This document shows positions 16,201 to 22,841 of a stretch of DNA of 64,000 nt, piece by piece. The stretch comes from Microbacterium flavum (GTDB lineage Bacteria; Actinomycetota; Actinomycetes; Actinomycetales; Microbacteriaceae). The position numbers and the translations under genes are program-made. Each line of letters begins with the position of its first letter. Position 1 is the stretch's first letter. Below the pieces are notes generated by a model. The model ran no database searches, was not told the origin of the DNA, and saw nothing but the letters and a program-made list of their open reading frames with translations. The stretch spans positions 62,001 through 126,000 of the forward strand of contig NZ_JAFLHG010000007.1 of NCBI RefSeq assembly GCF_018717645.1. Reading direction: 5' to 3'.

Positions 16201-17431
16201 CGGCCGGGATGCCGATGCCTCCGTCGCGCTGGAGAACCACGCGGCGACCTCGACCGCAGGCATCAGCATCATCAAGGGCCTCTCGGGTGAAGCGGCGGGC
16301 GAGGTCGATCCATCGACCACCTTCCCGGTCACCGCGTCGTGGACCGACGGCGAGGGCGGCACGCATTCGCGCGAGCTGACGATCTCGGCGGTCGAGCCGA
16401 CGCCGCTGGGCGTGGACCTGCCCGCCGGCACGATCGTGACCCTCACCGAGGGCACGCGGCCCGCGTTCGACACCGTCGTCTGGGGCTCGATCGCCATTTC
16501 CGGTCAGGGTGTCGACGACCGCGGTGACGGATCGGCGACGGTACCCGTATCCGCGCAGCAGAGCGATGTGACCCTCGTGACCGTCGTGAACGAGGCGACG
16601 TGGGCTCCCGGCACCTTCGCGGTGGCCAAGAGCATCGTCGGCGTCCGCGGCGACCACCCGGGCGTCCCCGATGAGGTCACTGTCGTCGCCACGTGGAACG
16701 AGGGGGAGTCGCGGGTGTCCCGCGAGCTGTCGGTCCCGACCGACGGGACTGCGGTGGTCTTCCCCGAGACGCTTCCGCACGGCACCGAGGTGACGCTGAC
16801 GGAGGCGCCGCTCGACGACACGGCGCAGTTCACGTGGGATGCCCCGGAGTGGAGCGGCACCCGCGTGGTCGCCGCCGGGGACGGGACGGCCGTGGTGACG
16901 ATCGGCGCCGCGGACACCGCCGAGGTCTCGCTCGTGAACACGGCGGTGCCCTCGCTCGGCAGCGTCGCGATCACGAAATCCGTGACGGGCGCGACCGTGG
17001 CATCCGGAACGGAGTTCCCCGTGACGATCAGCTGGACGGATCTGCGGGGCGAGCAGCAGACCCGCGAGGCTCGCCTCACGGTCGGTGTTCCGGTGGAGAT
17101 CGCCGATCTGCCCCTGGGCACGGAGATCCGCGTCGAGGAGAAGTCCGCGACGCTGCCCGACCGGGTGCGCTGGGTCGGGGCGACATGGTCGGCCTCGGGC
17201 GATGACGTGTCCGTCTCCACAGAGGCCGGCAGCGCCCTGGCGACCGTGGCCGTGACCGGCGCACCGGGTGCGCGTGCCGAGCTGTCGCTGCACAACGAGC
17301 TCGCGGTGGGCCCGGCGCTGCCCGCCACCGGTGGCGACGGCCTGACGGTCGGCCTCGTGGGCGGAGGCGCCGCGCTCGTGATCCTCGCCGGAGCCGTGCT
17401 GCTGCTGCTGAAGCGACGCGCGCGCGCGTAA
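13247..17431 (+). CDS. Large LPATG-anchored surface protein with DUF5979-like modules
   Basis: A 1394-aa wall-anchored protein. Signal peptide at 1-44 ending SAALAA. An N-terminal adhesin-like domain (45-190) is followed by three related Ig-like domains, each with the pattern TDTLxAGHxxC ... TYxTC; the cysteine pairs C238/C292, C379/C445 and C535/C613 probably form disulfides. From about 657 come six modules of roughly 110 residues opening with VVK/SIIKG/VAKS-type strands, typical of DUF5979 or Cna-B-like stalks. The C-terminus has the sortase motif LPATG (1358-1362), a hydrophobic segment and KRRARA. Probable role: adhesion or cell-surface contact. The ligand is unknown and no sortase gene lies in the window. 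Confidence 0.88.
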   Translation: MSPEIRRAPARPRAGILRRVAAVAAVVGIALTAVVAVPSAALAAPNGDILVENVTITPADTQATVGDRLTVSGEWDATDAMPQAGDTFTIGLPAEFAFPESIPFPLLGVDDNGDPVVWGNCLTDPTTGTATCTLTEAVAAAPENVKGTWQFEVDAVQATTAEDVTFVLNGRPVTVPLPGGGGIDDGIELPGEVAKSGVMNQNNWSMTWTLDVPGANLVAAGGDTAHITDTLGAGHVLCSDAGFSVKTVRGSTVVDVTGTAALEGAAGDTSFDITLAGPFDANVTYRITYQTCTPDGRIDPEGTTYDNSAQVEGWGESGHGVGEVANRPWQTTLGKSGSVLGGSERNGKISWTVVIPGDQLVGTDGFTFTDTLGAGHELCADTISGIQVTERYGPSNQLQQDITDRLSATTVASSDQAFQIRFDIADESLAFQASDYRYVVTYTTCVTSTELPAGGTTFANTVDVNGVVATDDAAVPDRNQGKSGRINTATTTIDGVSHMPQTTLDWGVVIPGQTIESIEDVLTLTDTLSAGHTVCATGDPSAGLAARLNLRVEARDQIQNGGLSTVDLTGSTTASVDGDTLTFDIAATDLPIPTGTSDGFSREYQYVLTYTTCTTSGGMDAPGTSYSNAIVGDGVSFSTSVTQNNSGSGTGQGVTRGSVSVHKALADTVGAQFVPAGTAFTVHVKEIDPTGTVRNEYDLQVPLGGDPAKGLNARGTGWTVELSEPSFPPVPGVVFGNPVFASGPGVTVSEDGTVAVASVDPGTNVGIRLTNEAVLGSASVVKELAGGAADRVDTDRTYRVTAGIDVSALGAGFPAQPDRVLELTAGEPVLLENLPIGATVNLSEVRPTDDDSFTWGEPEITPASVVITADHTAAPAAITVRNSVERTVGTFSVVKSVTGAQASNPAVPENVTVTASWTQEGTPGSTTLTVPTDGTPVPLGENLLIGTKVTLTETPLVDGSSIAWGAPAWSGSGVAIDGQSAVVTIGRDADASVALENHAATSTAGISIIKGLSGEAAGEVDPSTTFPVTASWTDGEGGTHSRELTISAVEPTPLGVDLPAGTIVTLTEGTRPAFDTVVWGSIAISGQGVDDRGDGSATVPVSAQQSDVTLVTVVNEATWAPGTFAVAKSIVGVRGDHPGVPDEVTVVATWNEGESRVSRELSVPTDGTAVVFPETLPHGTEVTLTEAPLDDTAQFTWDAPEWSGTRVVAAGDGTAVVTIGAADTAEVSLVNTAVPSLGSVAITKSVTGATVASGTEFPVTISWTDLRGEQQTREARLTVGVPVEIADLPLGTEIRVEEKSATLPDRVRWVGATWSASGDDVSVSTEAGSALATVAVTGAPGARAELSLHNELAVGPALPATGGDGLTVGLVGGGAALVILAGAVLLLLKRRARA

Positions 17432-17451
17432 CGCCTTCCTCCGGGAGCCCG

Positions 17452-17482
17452 AGGAGGCGGTGTCACCCCGACGCCGCCTCCT
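17452..17482 (+). terminator. Hairpin terminator after the adhesin gene
   Basis: AGGAGGCGG at 17452-17460 pairs perfectly with CCGCCTCCT at 17474-17482 around a 13-nt loop, 20 nt after the stop. The tail is only weakly T-rich (TCGGC), usual for this GC content. A competing imperfect hairpin forms at 17432-17459. Confidence 0.55.
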
Positions 17483-17516
17483 TCGGCATCCCGCCCGCGG
17501 CGCGGGCAGCGGATGC

Positions 17517-17574
17517 CGAGCGTCCAGAACACGCGGATGCGCCACCCCTCGAGCCCGCGTGTCCTGGACACTCG
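17517..17574. repeat. 58-bp palindromic element, copy 2
   Basis: Left arm 17517-17536 (CGAGCGTCCAGAACACGCGG) and right arm 17555-17574 (CCGCGTGTCCTGGACACTCG) are inverted copies with an 18-nt loop, the same dimensions as copy 1 at 10998-11055. The right arms of the two copies differ at a single position. It lies between the convergent adhesin and lipoprotein genes. The loop sequences differ while the arms are conserved, as expected of a structured element under selection or a mobile REP-like repeat. Confidence 0.85.
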
Positions 17575-17613
17575 CCGGAGCGGTCCGGGCGAGCGGACGT
17601 GCTGCCAGCGCGG

Positions 17614-17670
17614 CGCGGCGAGACGGCGGCGCGGCGAGACGGCGGCGCGGCGAGACGGCGGCGCGGCGAG
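17614..17670. repeat. 16-bp tandem repeat, about 3.6 copies
   Basis: Three perfect 16-nt units (CGCGGCGAGACGGCGG) at 17614-17629, 17630-17645 and 17646-17661 are followed by nine bases of a fourth. It sits 39 nt after palindrome copy 2 and 4 nt before the lipoprotein stop codon. A slippage-prone tract; too short and without spacers to be a CRISPR. Confidence 0.85.
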
Positions 17671-17674
17671 CGGG

Positions 17675-18151
17675 TCAGGGCTGGAGGGTCGCGGTCCAGA
17701 AGCCCTCGCCGTCGGGCGAGGTCGCGGTCGCGGCGAACGACGTGAGGCTCTGCAGCGCGGTCGGGACGGCGATGGGGGTGAGGGCGGCGCCGTCGTGGCA
17801 GACGAGCTCCTGCGTCGTGGAGGTGCTCCCCGCGGAGCCGGTGTAGGTGAGGGTGAACGAGGCCCGGTCGCTGCCGATGCACCGCAGCTCCACCGAACGG
17901 AAGGTCCGGGCGGAGTCGAGGTCGACCTGCGCCCGGTCGGCCGCGGAGCCGGAGGCGTCGGATGCCTCGCCGGCTGCGGCGTTCGCGAACCGGCCCCCGA
18001 CGGCGCTGCCGTCCCCGGCATCCATCCCCGCGCGGTACCAGGTCTCCCACGCAGCGCGGTCGTCCTCCGTCGGCTGCGACAGGGATGCGCAGCCGCTCAG
18101 CAGTCCGACGAGGAGAAGGGGCGCGAGGAGCGCAGCGGGGCGGCGAAGCAC
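17675..18151 (-). CDS. Small putative lipoprotein
   Basis: A 158-aa protein of unknown function. The N-terminus MLRRPAALLAPLLLVGLLSGC is a lipoprotein signal peptide with lipobox LLSGC and acylated Cys21, so it should be anchored on the outer face of the membrane. The mature part contains two further cysteines (in ELRCIGSD and ELVCHDG) that may pair. No known domain recognised. It ends 21 nt before the carboxylase gene on the same side and has no obvious link with it. Confidence 0.75.
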   Translation of the reverse strand: MLRRPAALLAPLLLVGLLSGCASLSQPTEDDRAAWETWYRAGMDAGDGSAVGGRFANAAAGEASDASGSAADRAQVDLDSARTFRSVELRCIGSDRASFTLTYTGSAGSTSTTQELVCHDGAALTPIAVPTALQSLTSFAATATSPDGEGFWTATLQP

Positions 18152-18171
18152 CGTCCCAGGCTACGCCCCGC

Positions 18172-19980
18172 TCAGGAGATCGTGAGCAGCTGGTGCCCCG
18201 CCGACACGGTGGTGCCGGGGGCCGCGTCGATGGCCCCGATGACCCCGTCCTTATGGGCCTGCAGGGGCTGCTCCATCTTCATCGCCTCGAGGACGACCAC
18301 GAGGTCGCCCTTGACGACCTGCTGGCCCTCTTCGACGGCGACCTTCACGATCGTCGCCTGCATCGGAGCCTTCACAGCGTCGCCCGACGCGCCCGCGTTG
18401 ACGGTCGTCGCGTGCGACCGTCGCGACGGCGGCGCCGCCGCCGGCCGGCCGATCTTGACGGGGGCGACCGCGACGCGGTCGGGCAGGCTCACCTCGAGGC
18501 GCTTGCCGGAGACCTCGACGACGACCGTGTGGCGCGGCTCGGATGCCTCGGGCGATTCGAGCTCGCCGTCCCACGGCGGGATGCCGCCTTCGAAGTCGGT
18601 CTCGATCCAGCGCGTGAAGACGCCGAAATGACCGTCCTCGGCGGTGAAGGCCGGGTCGCGCACGACCTTGCGGTGGAACGGGAGCACCGTGGGCATGCCG
18701 GCGACTTCGAACTCGTCGAGCGCGCGGCGGGCACGCTCGAGCGCCTCGGCGCGGTCGCGGCCGGTGACGATGAGCTTGCCCAGGAGCGAGTCGAAGGCGC
18801 CCGAGACGCTGTCGCCCGCGGTGACACCCGAGTCGAGACGGATGCCGGGGCCGCCGAACGTCTTGAACTGATGGATCCGACCGGGCTGGGGGAGGAAGTT
18901 CCGCCCCGGGTCCTCGCCGTTGATGCGGAACTCGATCGAGTGGCCCACGGGCTCGGGGTCGCGGTCTTCGAGCGTGCCGCCTTCGGCAAGACGGAACTGC
19001 TCGCGGACGAGGTCGAGCCCCGTGACCTCCTCGGAGACGGGGTGCTCGACCTGGAGGCGCGTGTTCACCTCGAGGAAGGAGATGGTGCCGTCGGCGCCGA
19101 TGAGGAACTCGCACGTCCCCGCCCCGACGTAGCCGACCTCGCGGAGGATCGCCTTGGACGACTCGTAGAGGATGCGGTTCTGCTCCTCGCTGAGGAAGGG
19201 CGCGGGCGCCTCCTCGACGAGCTTCTGGTGACGACGCTGCAACGAGCAGTCGCGGGTCGAGACGACGACGACGGTGCCTGCGGCATCCGCCAGGCACTGG
19301 GTCTCCACGTGACGCGGCTTGTCCAGGTACTTCTCGACGAAGCACTCGCCGCGGCCGAAAGCGGTGATCGCCTCGCGCGTCGCCGACTCGAAGAGCTCGG
19401 CCACCTCGTCGAGCTCGCGCGCGACCTTCAGGCCGCGGCCTCCGCCGCCGTAGGCCGCCTTGATCGCGATGGGCAGGCCGACCTCTTCGGCGAACGCGAT
19501 GACCTCGTCCGCGCCCGAGACCGGTCCGGGCGTGCCGGGGGCGAGCGGGGCGCCGACCTTCTCGGCGACGGCGCGGGCGGTGACCTTGTCGCCGAGAGCC
19601 TCGATCGCGTCGGGAGCGGGACCGATCCAGATGAGACCGGCGTCGATCACCGCACGCGCGAAGTCGGCGTTCTCGGCGAGGAAGCCGTAGCCGGGGTGCA
19701 CGGCGTCGGCGCCGGAGCGGCGCGCGACGGAGAGGATCTTCTCGATCGACAGGTAGGTCTCGACGCTGGTCGTGCCGCCGAGGGCGTACGCTTCGTCGGC
19801 GAGCTTCGCGTGCATCGCGTCGCGGTCCTGATCGGCGTAGACGGCGACGGATCCTTTGCCGGCGTCGCGTGCGGCCCGGATCACGCGGACGGCGATCTCG
19901 CCGCGATTCGCGACCAGGACCTTCGTGATGGGTCGAGGGGCGTTCGGGCGCGCGTCGGGCGCGGACACGGAAAGCGGCAT
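18172..19980 (-). CDS. accA3: Acetyl/propionyl-CoA carboxylase alpha subunit (biotin carboxylase plus BCCP)
   Basis: A 602-aa subunit that carboxylates its own biotin with ATP and bicarbonate. It has the biotin carboxylase N-domain ([19 protein letters not shown]), the ATP-grasp Gly-rich loop [12 protein letters not shown], catalytic [28 protein letters not shown] residues and a C-terminal biotinyl domain with EAMKMEQ (biotin on Lys568). ATG 19980 is 7 nt from a TAGGCT box; an earlier in-frame ATG at 20013 adds only unconserved residues. Its partners are the beta and epsilon subunits at 25.4-27.2 kb and the biotin ligase at 27.4 kb. Confidence 0.94.
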   Translation of the reverse strand: MPLSVSAPDARPNAPRPITKVLVANRGEIAVRVIRAARDAGKGSVAVYADQDRDAMHAKLADEAYALGGTTSVETYLSIEKILSVARRSGADAVHPGYGFLAENADFARAVIDAGLIWIGPAPDAIEALGDKVTARAVAEKVGAPLAPGTPGPVSGADEVIAFAEEVGLPIAIKAAYGGGGRGLKVARELDEVAELFESATREAITAFGRGECFVEKYLDKPRHVETQCLADAAGTVVVVSTRDCSLQRRHQKLVEEAPAPFLSEEQNRILYESSKAILREVGYVGAGTCEFLIGADGTISFLEVNTRLQVEHPVSEEVTGLDLVREQFRLAEGGTLEDRDPEPVGHSIEFRINGEDPGRNFLPQPGRIHQFKTFGGPGIRLDSGVTAGDSVSGAFDSLLGKLIVTGRDRAEALERARRALDEFEVAGMPTVLPFHRKVVRDPAFTAEDGHFGVFTRWIETDFEGGIPPWDGELESPEASEPRHTVVVEVSGKRLEVSLPDRVAVAPVKIGRPAAAPPSRRSHATTVNAGASGDAVKAPMQATIVKVAVEEGQQVVKGDLVVVLEAMKMEQPLQAHKDGVIGAIDAAPGTTVSAGHQLLTIS

Positions 19981-19987
19981 GGATGCC

Positions 19988-19993
19988 AGCCTA
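19988..19993 (-). promoter_or_regulatory. -10 box TAGGCT of accA3 (leaderless)
   Basis: TAGGCT on the minus strand, 7 nt before ATG 19980, with no ribosome site. Confidence 0.6.
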
Positions 19994-20058
19994 CCCAGCA
20001 CGCCCCCGCTCATTTTGGATCACTCGCACAAGATCTCTCCGCGAACGTGTGCGGTGAC

Positions 20059-20715
20059 CTACGAAGGTGCGGGCGTGCTCCACAGGTCGGTCCACGTGAT
20101 GCCGAGCTCGCGGCACAGGTGGCGCAGCGTCGAGAGCGACATCCCGACGACGGTCGAGGGGTCGCCGTCGACCCGCTCGATGAAGGCGCCGCCGAGGCTG
20201 TCCACGGTGAAGGCGCCCGCGACCTGCAGCGGTTCGCCGGTGGCGACGTACGCGTCGATCTCGGCATCCGTCACATCCGCGGAGAAGGACACGGACGCCG
20301 CGGCGACGGCGTGCGCCTCTCGGGGTGCGGCGCCCGGCGAGAGGCGGAAGACGCTGTGCCCCGAGTGCAGGATGCCGGTGCGGCCGCGCATCTCGCGCCA
20401 CCGGGCGATCGCGACGTCGGGCCGGTGCGGCTTGCCGAGGATCTCACCTCCCAGCTCGAACATCGAATCGCCCCCGATCACGATCCCGTCGAAGTCGGGG
20501 GACTCCGCGGCGAGCGCCGCGGCGACGTCCTGCGCCTTCCGTCGGGCGAGAAGCAGGACGTGCTCGTCGGGGGCCAGGGTGCGCTCCTCCGCGGCCTCGA
20601 CGGCCGCGATGACCGCCTCCTCGTCGACCTGCGGCGACCGGGTGAGCGGCTCGATGCCCGCCTGCCGCAGGAGCATGAGGCGGGCGGGCGAGGTGGAGGC
20701 GAGGCAGACGCGCAT
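20059..20715 (-). CDS. maf: Maf-family nucleotide pyrophosphatase
   Basis: A 218-aa house-cleaning NTP pyrophosphatase that hydrolyses dTTP/UTP or modified nucleotides to monophosphates. The N-terminal signature LASTSPARLMLLRQAGI, the acidic VDEEAV segment, the GGDSMFELGGEILGKP motif and the C-terminal VAGAFTVDSLGGAFIERVDGDPSTVVGMSL are all typical. ATG 20715 lies 7 nt from a TACGCT box. In M. tuberculosis maf is also next to the acyl-CoA carboxylase genes, so the neighbourhood is conserved. Confidence 0.93.
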   Translation of the reverse strand: MRVCLASTSPARLMLLRQAGIEPLTRSPQVDEEAVIAAVEAAEERTLAPDEHVLLLARRKAQDVAAALAAESPDFDGIVIGGDSMFELGGEILGKPHRPDVAIARWREMRGRTGILHSGHSVFRLSPGAAPREAHAVAAASVSFSADVTDAEIDAYVATGEPLQVAGAFTVDSLGGAFIERVDGDPSTVVGMSLSTLRHLCRELGITWTDLWSTPAPS

Positions 20716-20722
20716 GGGCTCC

Positions 20723-20728
20723 AGCGTA
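20723..20728 (-). promoter_or_regulatory. -10 box TACGCT of maf (leaderless)
   Basis: Minus-strand TACGCT, 7 nt before ATG 20715. It lies in the short divergent gap shared with the RNA methyltransferase gene. Confidence 0.55.
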
Positions 20729-20753
20729 CGGGCGGGTGTGGGAGCATCGGGGG

Positions 20754-22154
20754 ATGCAGGATGGCGAACGACTCGACCTCGAGATCACCGACGTCGCGCA
20801 CGGAGGAGTCTTCGTGGCGCGGCACGACGGGCGGGTCGTCTTCGTCGAGGGCGCGATCCCGGGCGAGCGCGTGACGGTGGAGCTGACCGACACCTCGAAG
20901 GCCGCGTTTTGGCGCGCCGACACGCTCGAGGTCCGGGATGCCTCCCCGCACCGCCGCCCCCACGTCTGGGCCGCTGCGGATGTCGCCGTGCCGCCCGAGG
21001 CGCGCCCCGGCGGCGCCGACTTCGGACACATCGGCCTCGCTCATCAGCGCGTGCTGAAGCAGCAGGTGCTCGATGACGCGCTCCGCCGCTTCGCCGGCAT
21101 CCCGGACCCGGCGACGACGATGTCCCCCGCGGGCGCTGCCGGGGAGACCGGTGTCACGGGCGGCGCCGAGACCGACCGCGCGGACGGGCTCGGCTGGCGG
21201 ACGCGCGTGAGCCTGCACGTGGACGAGGCCGGCAGGATCGGGCCCTTCGCCGCTCGCAGCCATCGGGTGATCGAGACCCCCGATCTCCCCCTGGCCACCG
21301 CCGCGATCGCGGACGTCGCCCGTGGCCTCGAGGGCTTCGAGCCGGGCCGCGTCGACCTCGTCGAGCCGTCGGAGGGCGGCATCCGCGTCATCGTCCGTCC
21401 TGAGCGGCCCCGTGGCGGATCGGGACGAGGCGCCGATGCGCGTCCCCCGCAGGGACGCCCCGGTCGCGGCGGTCGCCGCCCCGCGCGCCGGGTGGGCGCC
21501 GCCCCTGCGTTCCGGGCGGACCCGACCGCGCGAGAGGTCATCATCGAACGCGTCGGGAGCCGGGAGTTCGAGGTGGATGCCGGGGGGTTCTGGCAGGTTC
21601 ACCGCCTCGCCGCATCCACGCTCACCGCCGCAGTGCGGTCCGCCCTCGAGACGGCGGGAGGCGTCGATCCGTCGGCCCACCACCTGGACCTCTACGGAGG
21701 CGTCGGCCTCTTCGCCGCCGCCATCGCCGAGGCGGGGGGACCGGGCACCCGCGTGACGAGCGTCGAGGCGGATGCGCGCGCGACCGAGCATGCGGGCGCC
21801 AACCTCGCCGAGTGGGTGGGCGCCCGCGCCGAGACCGACCGGACCGACCGCTATCTGGCGCGTCTTGTGAAGGACGGCTCCGCCGCCGAACGGGCCCGTC
21901 TCGCTCGCGGCGCCGTGCTGCTGGACCCGCCGCGCGCGGGCGCGGGTCGCGCGGTCGTGGAGGCGATCGCGCAGCTCGCCCCGGCGTCCGTCGTCTACGT
22001 GGCGTGCGACCCCGTCGCCCTCGCCCGCGACCTCGGCACGTTCCGCGAGCTCGGCTACGATCCCGTGCGACTGGACGCGTTCGACCTCTTCCCGCACTCG
22101 CACCACCTCGAGACGGTCGCGGTCCTCCAGGCGACGGGCGCCCCCGCTCGCTAG
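20754..22154 (+). CDS. TRAM-domain class I RNA methyltransferase (RlmD/TrmA family)
   Basis: A 466-aa SAM-dependent enzyme expected to methylate a uridine at C5 in rRNA or tRNA. An N-terminal TRAM domain (about 5-62) is followed by the family core, the GGFWQVH motif (278-284), the SAM loop DLYGGVGLF (312-320), LLDPPRAG (389-396) and the catalytic Cys418 in VYVACDP. The Fe-S cysteines of RlmD are missing: the CGGC region reads PGGADFGH (85-92). A Gly/Arg/Pro-rich insertion at 218-247 interrupts the middle and is probably disordered. ATG 20754 was chosen over 20736 because it fits the TRAM start. Confidence 0.85.
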   Translation: MQDGERLDLEITDVAHGGVFVARHDGRVVFVEGAIPGERVTVELTDTSKAAFWRADTLEVRDASPHRRPHVWAAADVAVPPEARPGGADFGHIGLAHQRVLKQQVLDDALRRFAGIPDPATTMSPAGAAGETGVTGGAETDRADGLGWRTRVSLHVDEAGRIGPFAARSHRVIETPDLPLATAAIADVARGLEGFEPGRVDLVEPSEGGIRVIVRPERPRGGSGRGADARPPQGRPGRGGRRPARRVGAAPAFRADPTAREVIIERVGSREFEVDAGGFWQVHRLAASTLTAAVRSALETAGGVDPSAHHLDLYGGVGLFAAAIAEAGGPGTRVTSVEADARATEHAGANLAEWVGARAETDRTDRYLARLVKDGSAAERARLARGAVLLDPPRAGAGRAVVEAIAQLAPASVVYVACDPVALARDLGTFRELGYDPVRLDAFDLFPHSHHLETVAVLQATGAPAR

Positions 22155-22157
22155 GCT
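22152..22157 (+). promoter_or_regulatory. -10 box TAGGCT of the response regulator operon (leaderless)
   Basis: TAGGCT begins just before the upstream gene's stop codon is completed and lies 6 nt before GTG 22164, so it overlaps the end of the methyltransferase gene. The three-gene operon can thus be transcribed on its own. Confidence 0.6.
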
Positions 22158-22163
22158 CGGAGC

Positions 22164-22841
22164 GTGTCCAGCGTCGCGCTCATCGATGACCACGAGTCCG
22201 TCCGACTCGGACTCGAGGCCGCGTGCGCCCGAGCCGGCGTCGGCGAGGTGGTCTACTCCGGAGCGACCGTGCGGGGTTACCTCGCCTGGCGTGCGGCGAC
22301 ACAGGCGCCGCGGGCCGACGTCGTCGTCCTGGATCTGATGCTCGGCGACGGCGCCACCGTCACCGAGAACGTCACCGCCCTCGTCGCCGACGGGTCGCCC
22401 GTGCTGATCCACAGCGTCGCGGACCGCCCCGCCGCCGTGCGGGAGGCGCTCTCCGCGGGAGCCGCGGGCGTCATCAGCAAAGCCTCCCGCACCGACGACG
22501 TCATCGCGGCGATCCGGACGATCGCGCAGGGGCAGCCCCTGGAGAACCTGGAATGGGCGAGCGCTGTGGACGGAGACCACGCCTTCGCGGACGCGCAGCT
22601 GGCCAACCGCGAGCGCGAGGTGCTGCGGCTGTATGCGGCCGGCCTGCCGTTGAAGGCCGTGGCGGATCGCCTCGGCATCGCCTATTCGACCGCCAAGGAG
22701 AACATCACGCGCATCCGGGTGAAGTACGTCGAGGTGGGCCGGCCCGCCCCGACGAAGGTCGACCTGCTGCGCCGGGCGATGGAGGACGGCCTCGTCGACG
22801 AGCGACGCCGGGACGCGCGTGACGACGCCGGGACACGCTGA
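22164..22841 (+). CDS. LuxR/NarL-type response regulator
   Basis: A 225-aa two-component regulator. The receiver domain has the acidic pair in ALIDDHES (Asp8/Asp9) and the phosphoacceptor Asp57 in VVVLDLML. The C-terminal LuxR HTH is at about 150-195 (LANREREVLRLYAAGLPLKAVADRLGIAYSTAKENITRIR, described by its termini LANREREV and TAKENITRI). The gene overlaps the histidine kinase gene by 23 nt. The signal and targets are unknown. Confidence 0.92.
   Translation: MSSVALIDDHESVRLGLEAACARAGVGEVVYSGATVRGYLAWRAATQAPRADVVVLDLMLGDGATVTENVTALVADGSPVLIHSVADRPAAVREALSAGAAGVISKASRTDDVIAAIRTIAQGQPLENLEWASAVDGDHAFADAQLANREREVLRLYAAGLPLKAVADRLGIAYSTAKENITRIRVKYVEVGRPAPTKVDLLRRAMEDGLVDERRRDARDDAGTR

Noticed and set aside
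13187..17545. A 1452-codon open frame on the minus strand opposite the adhesin gene
   Set aside because: Long antisense open frames are expected at this GC content. Its translation is an R/G/D/H-rich sequence with no domain, signal or start context, while the plus strand encodes a clear signal peptide and LPATG protein.
17614..17670. Direct repeats considered as a CRISPR array
   Set aside because: The 16-nt units abut with no spacers and there are no cas genes; this is a simple tandem repeat.
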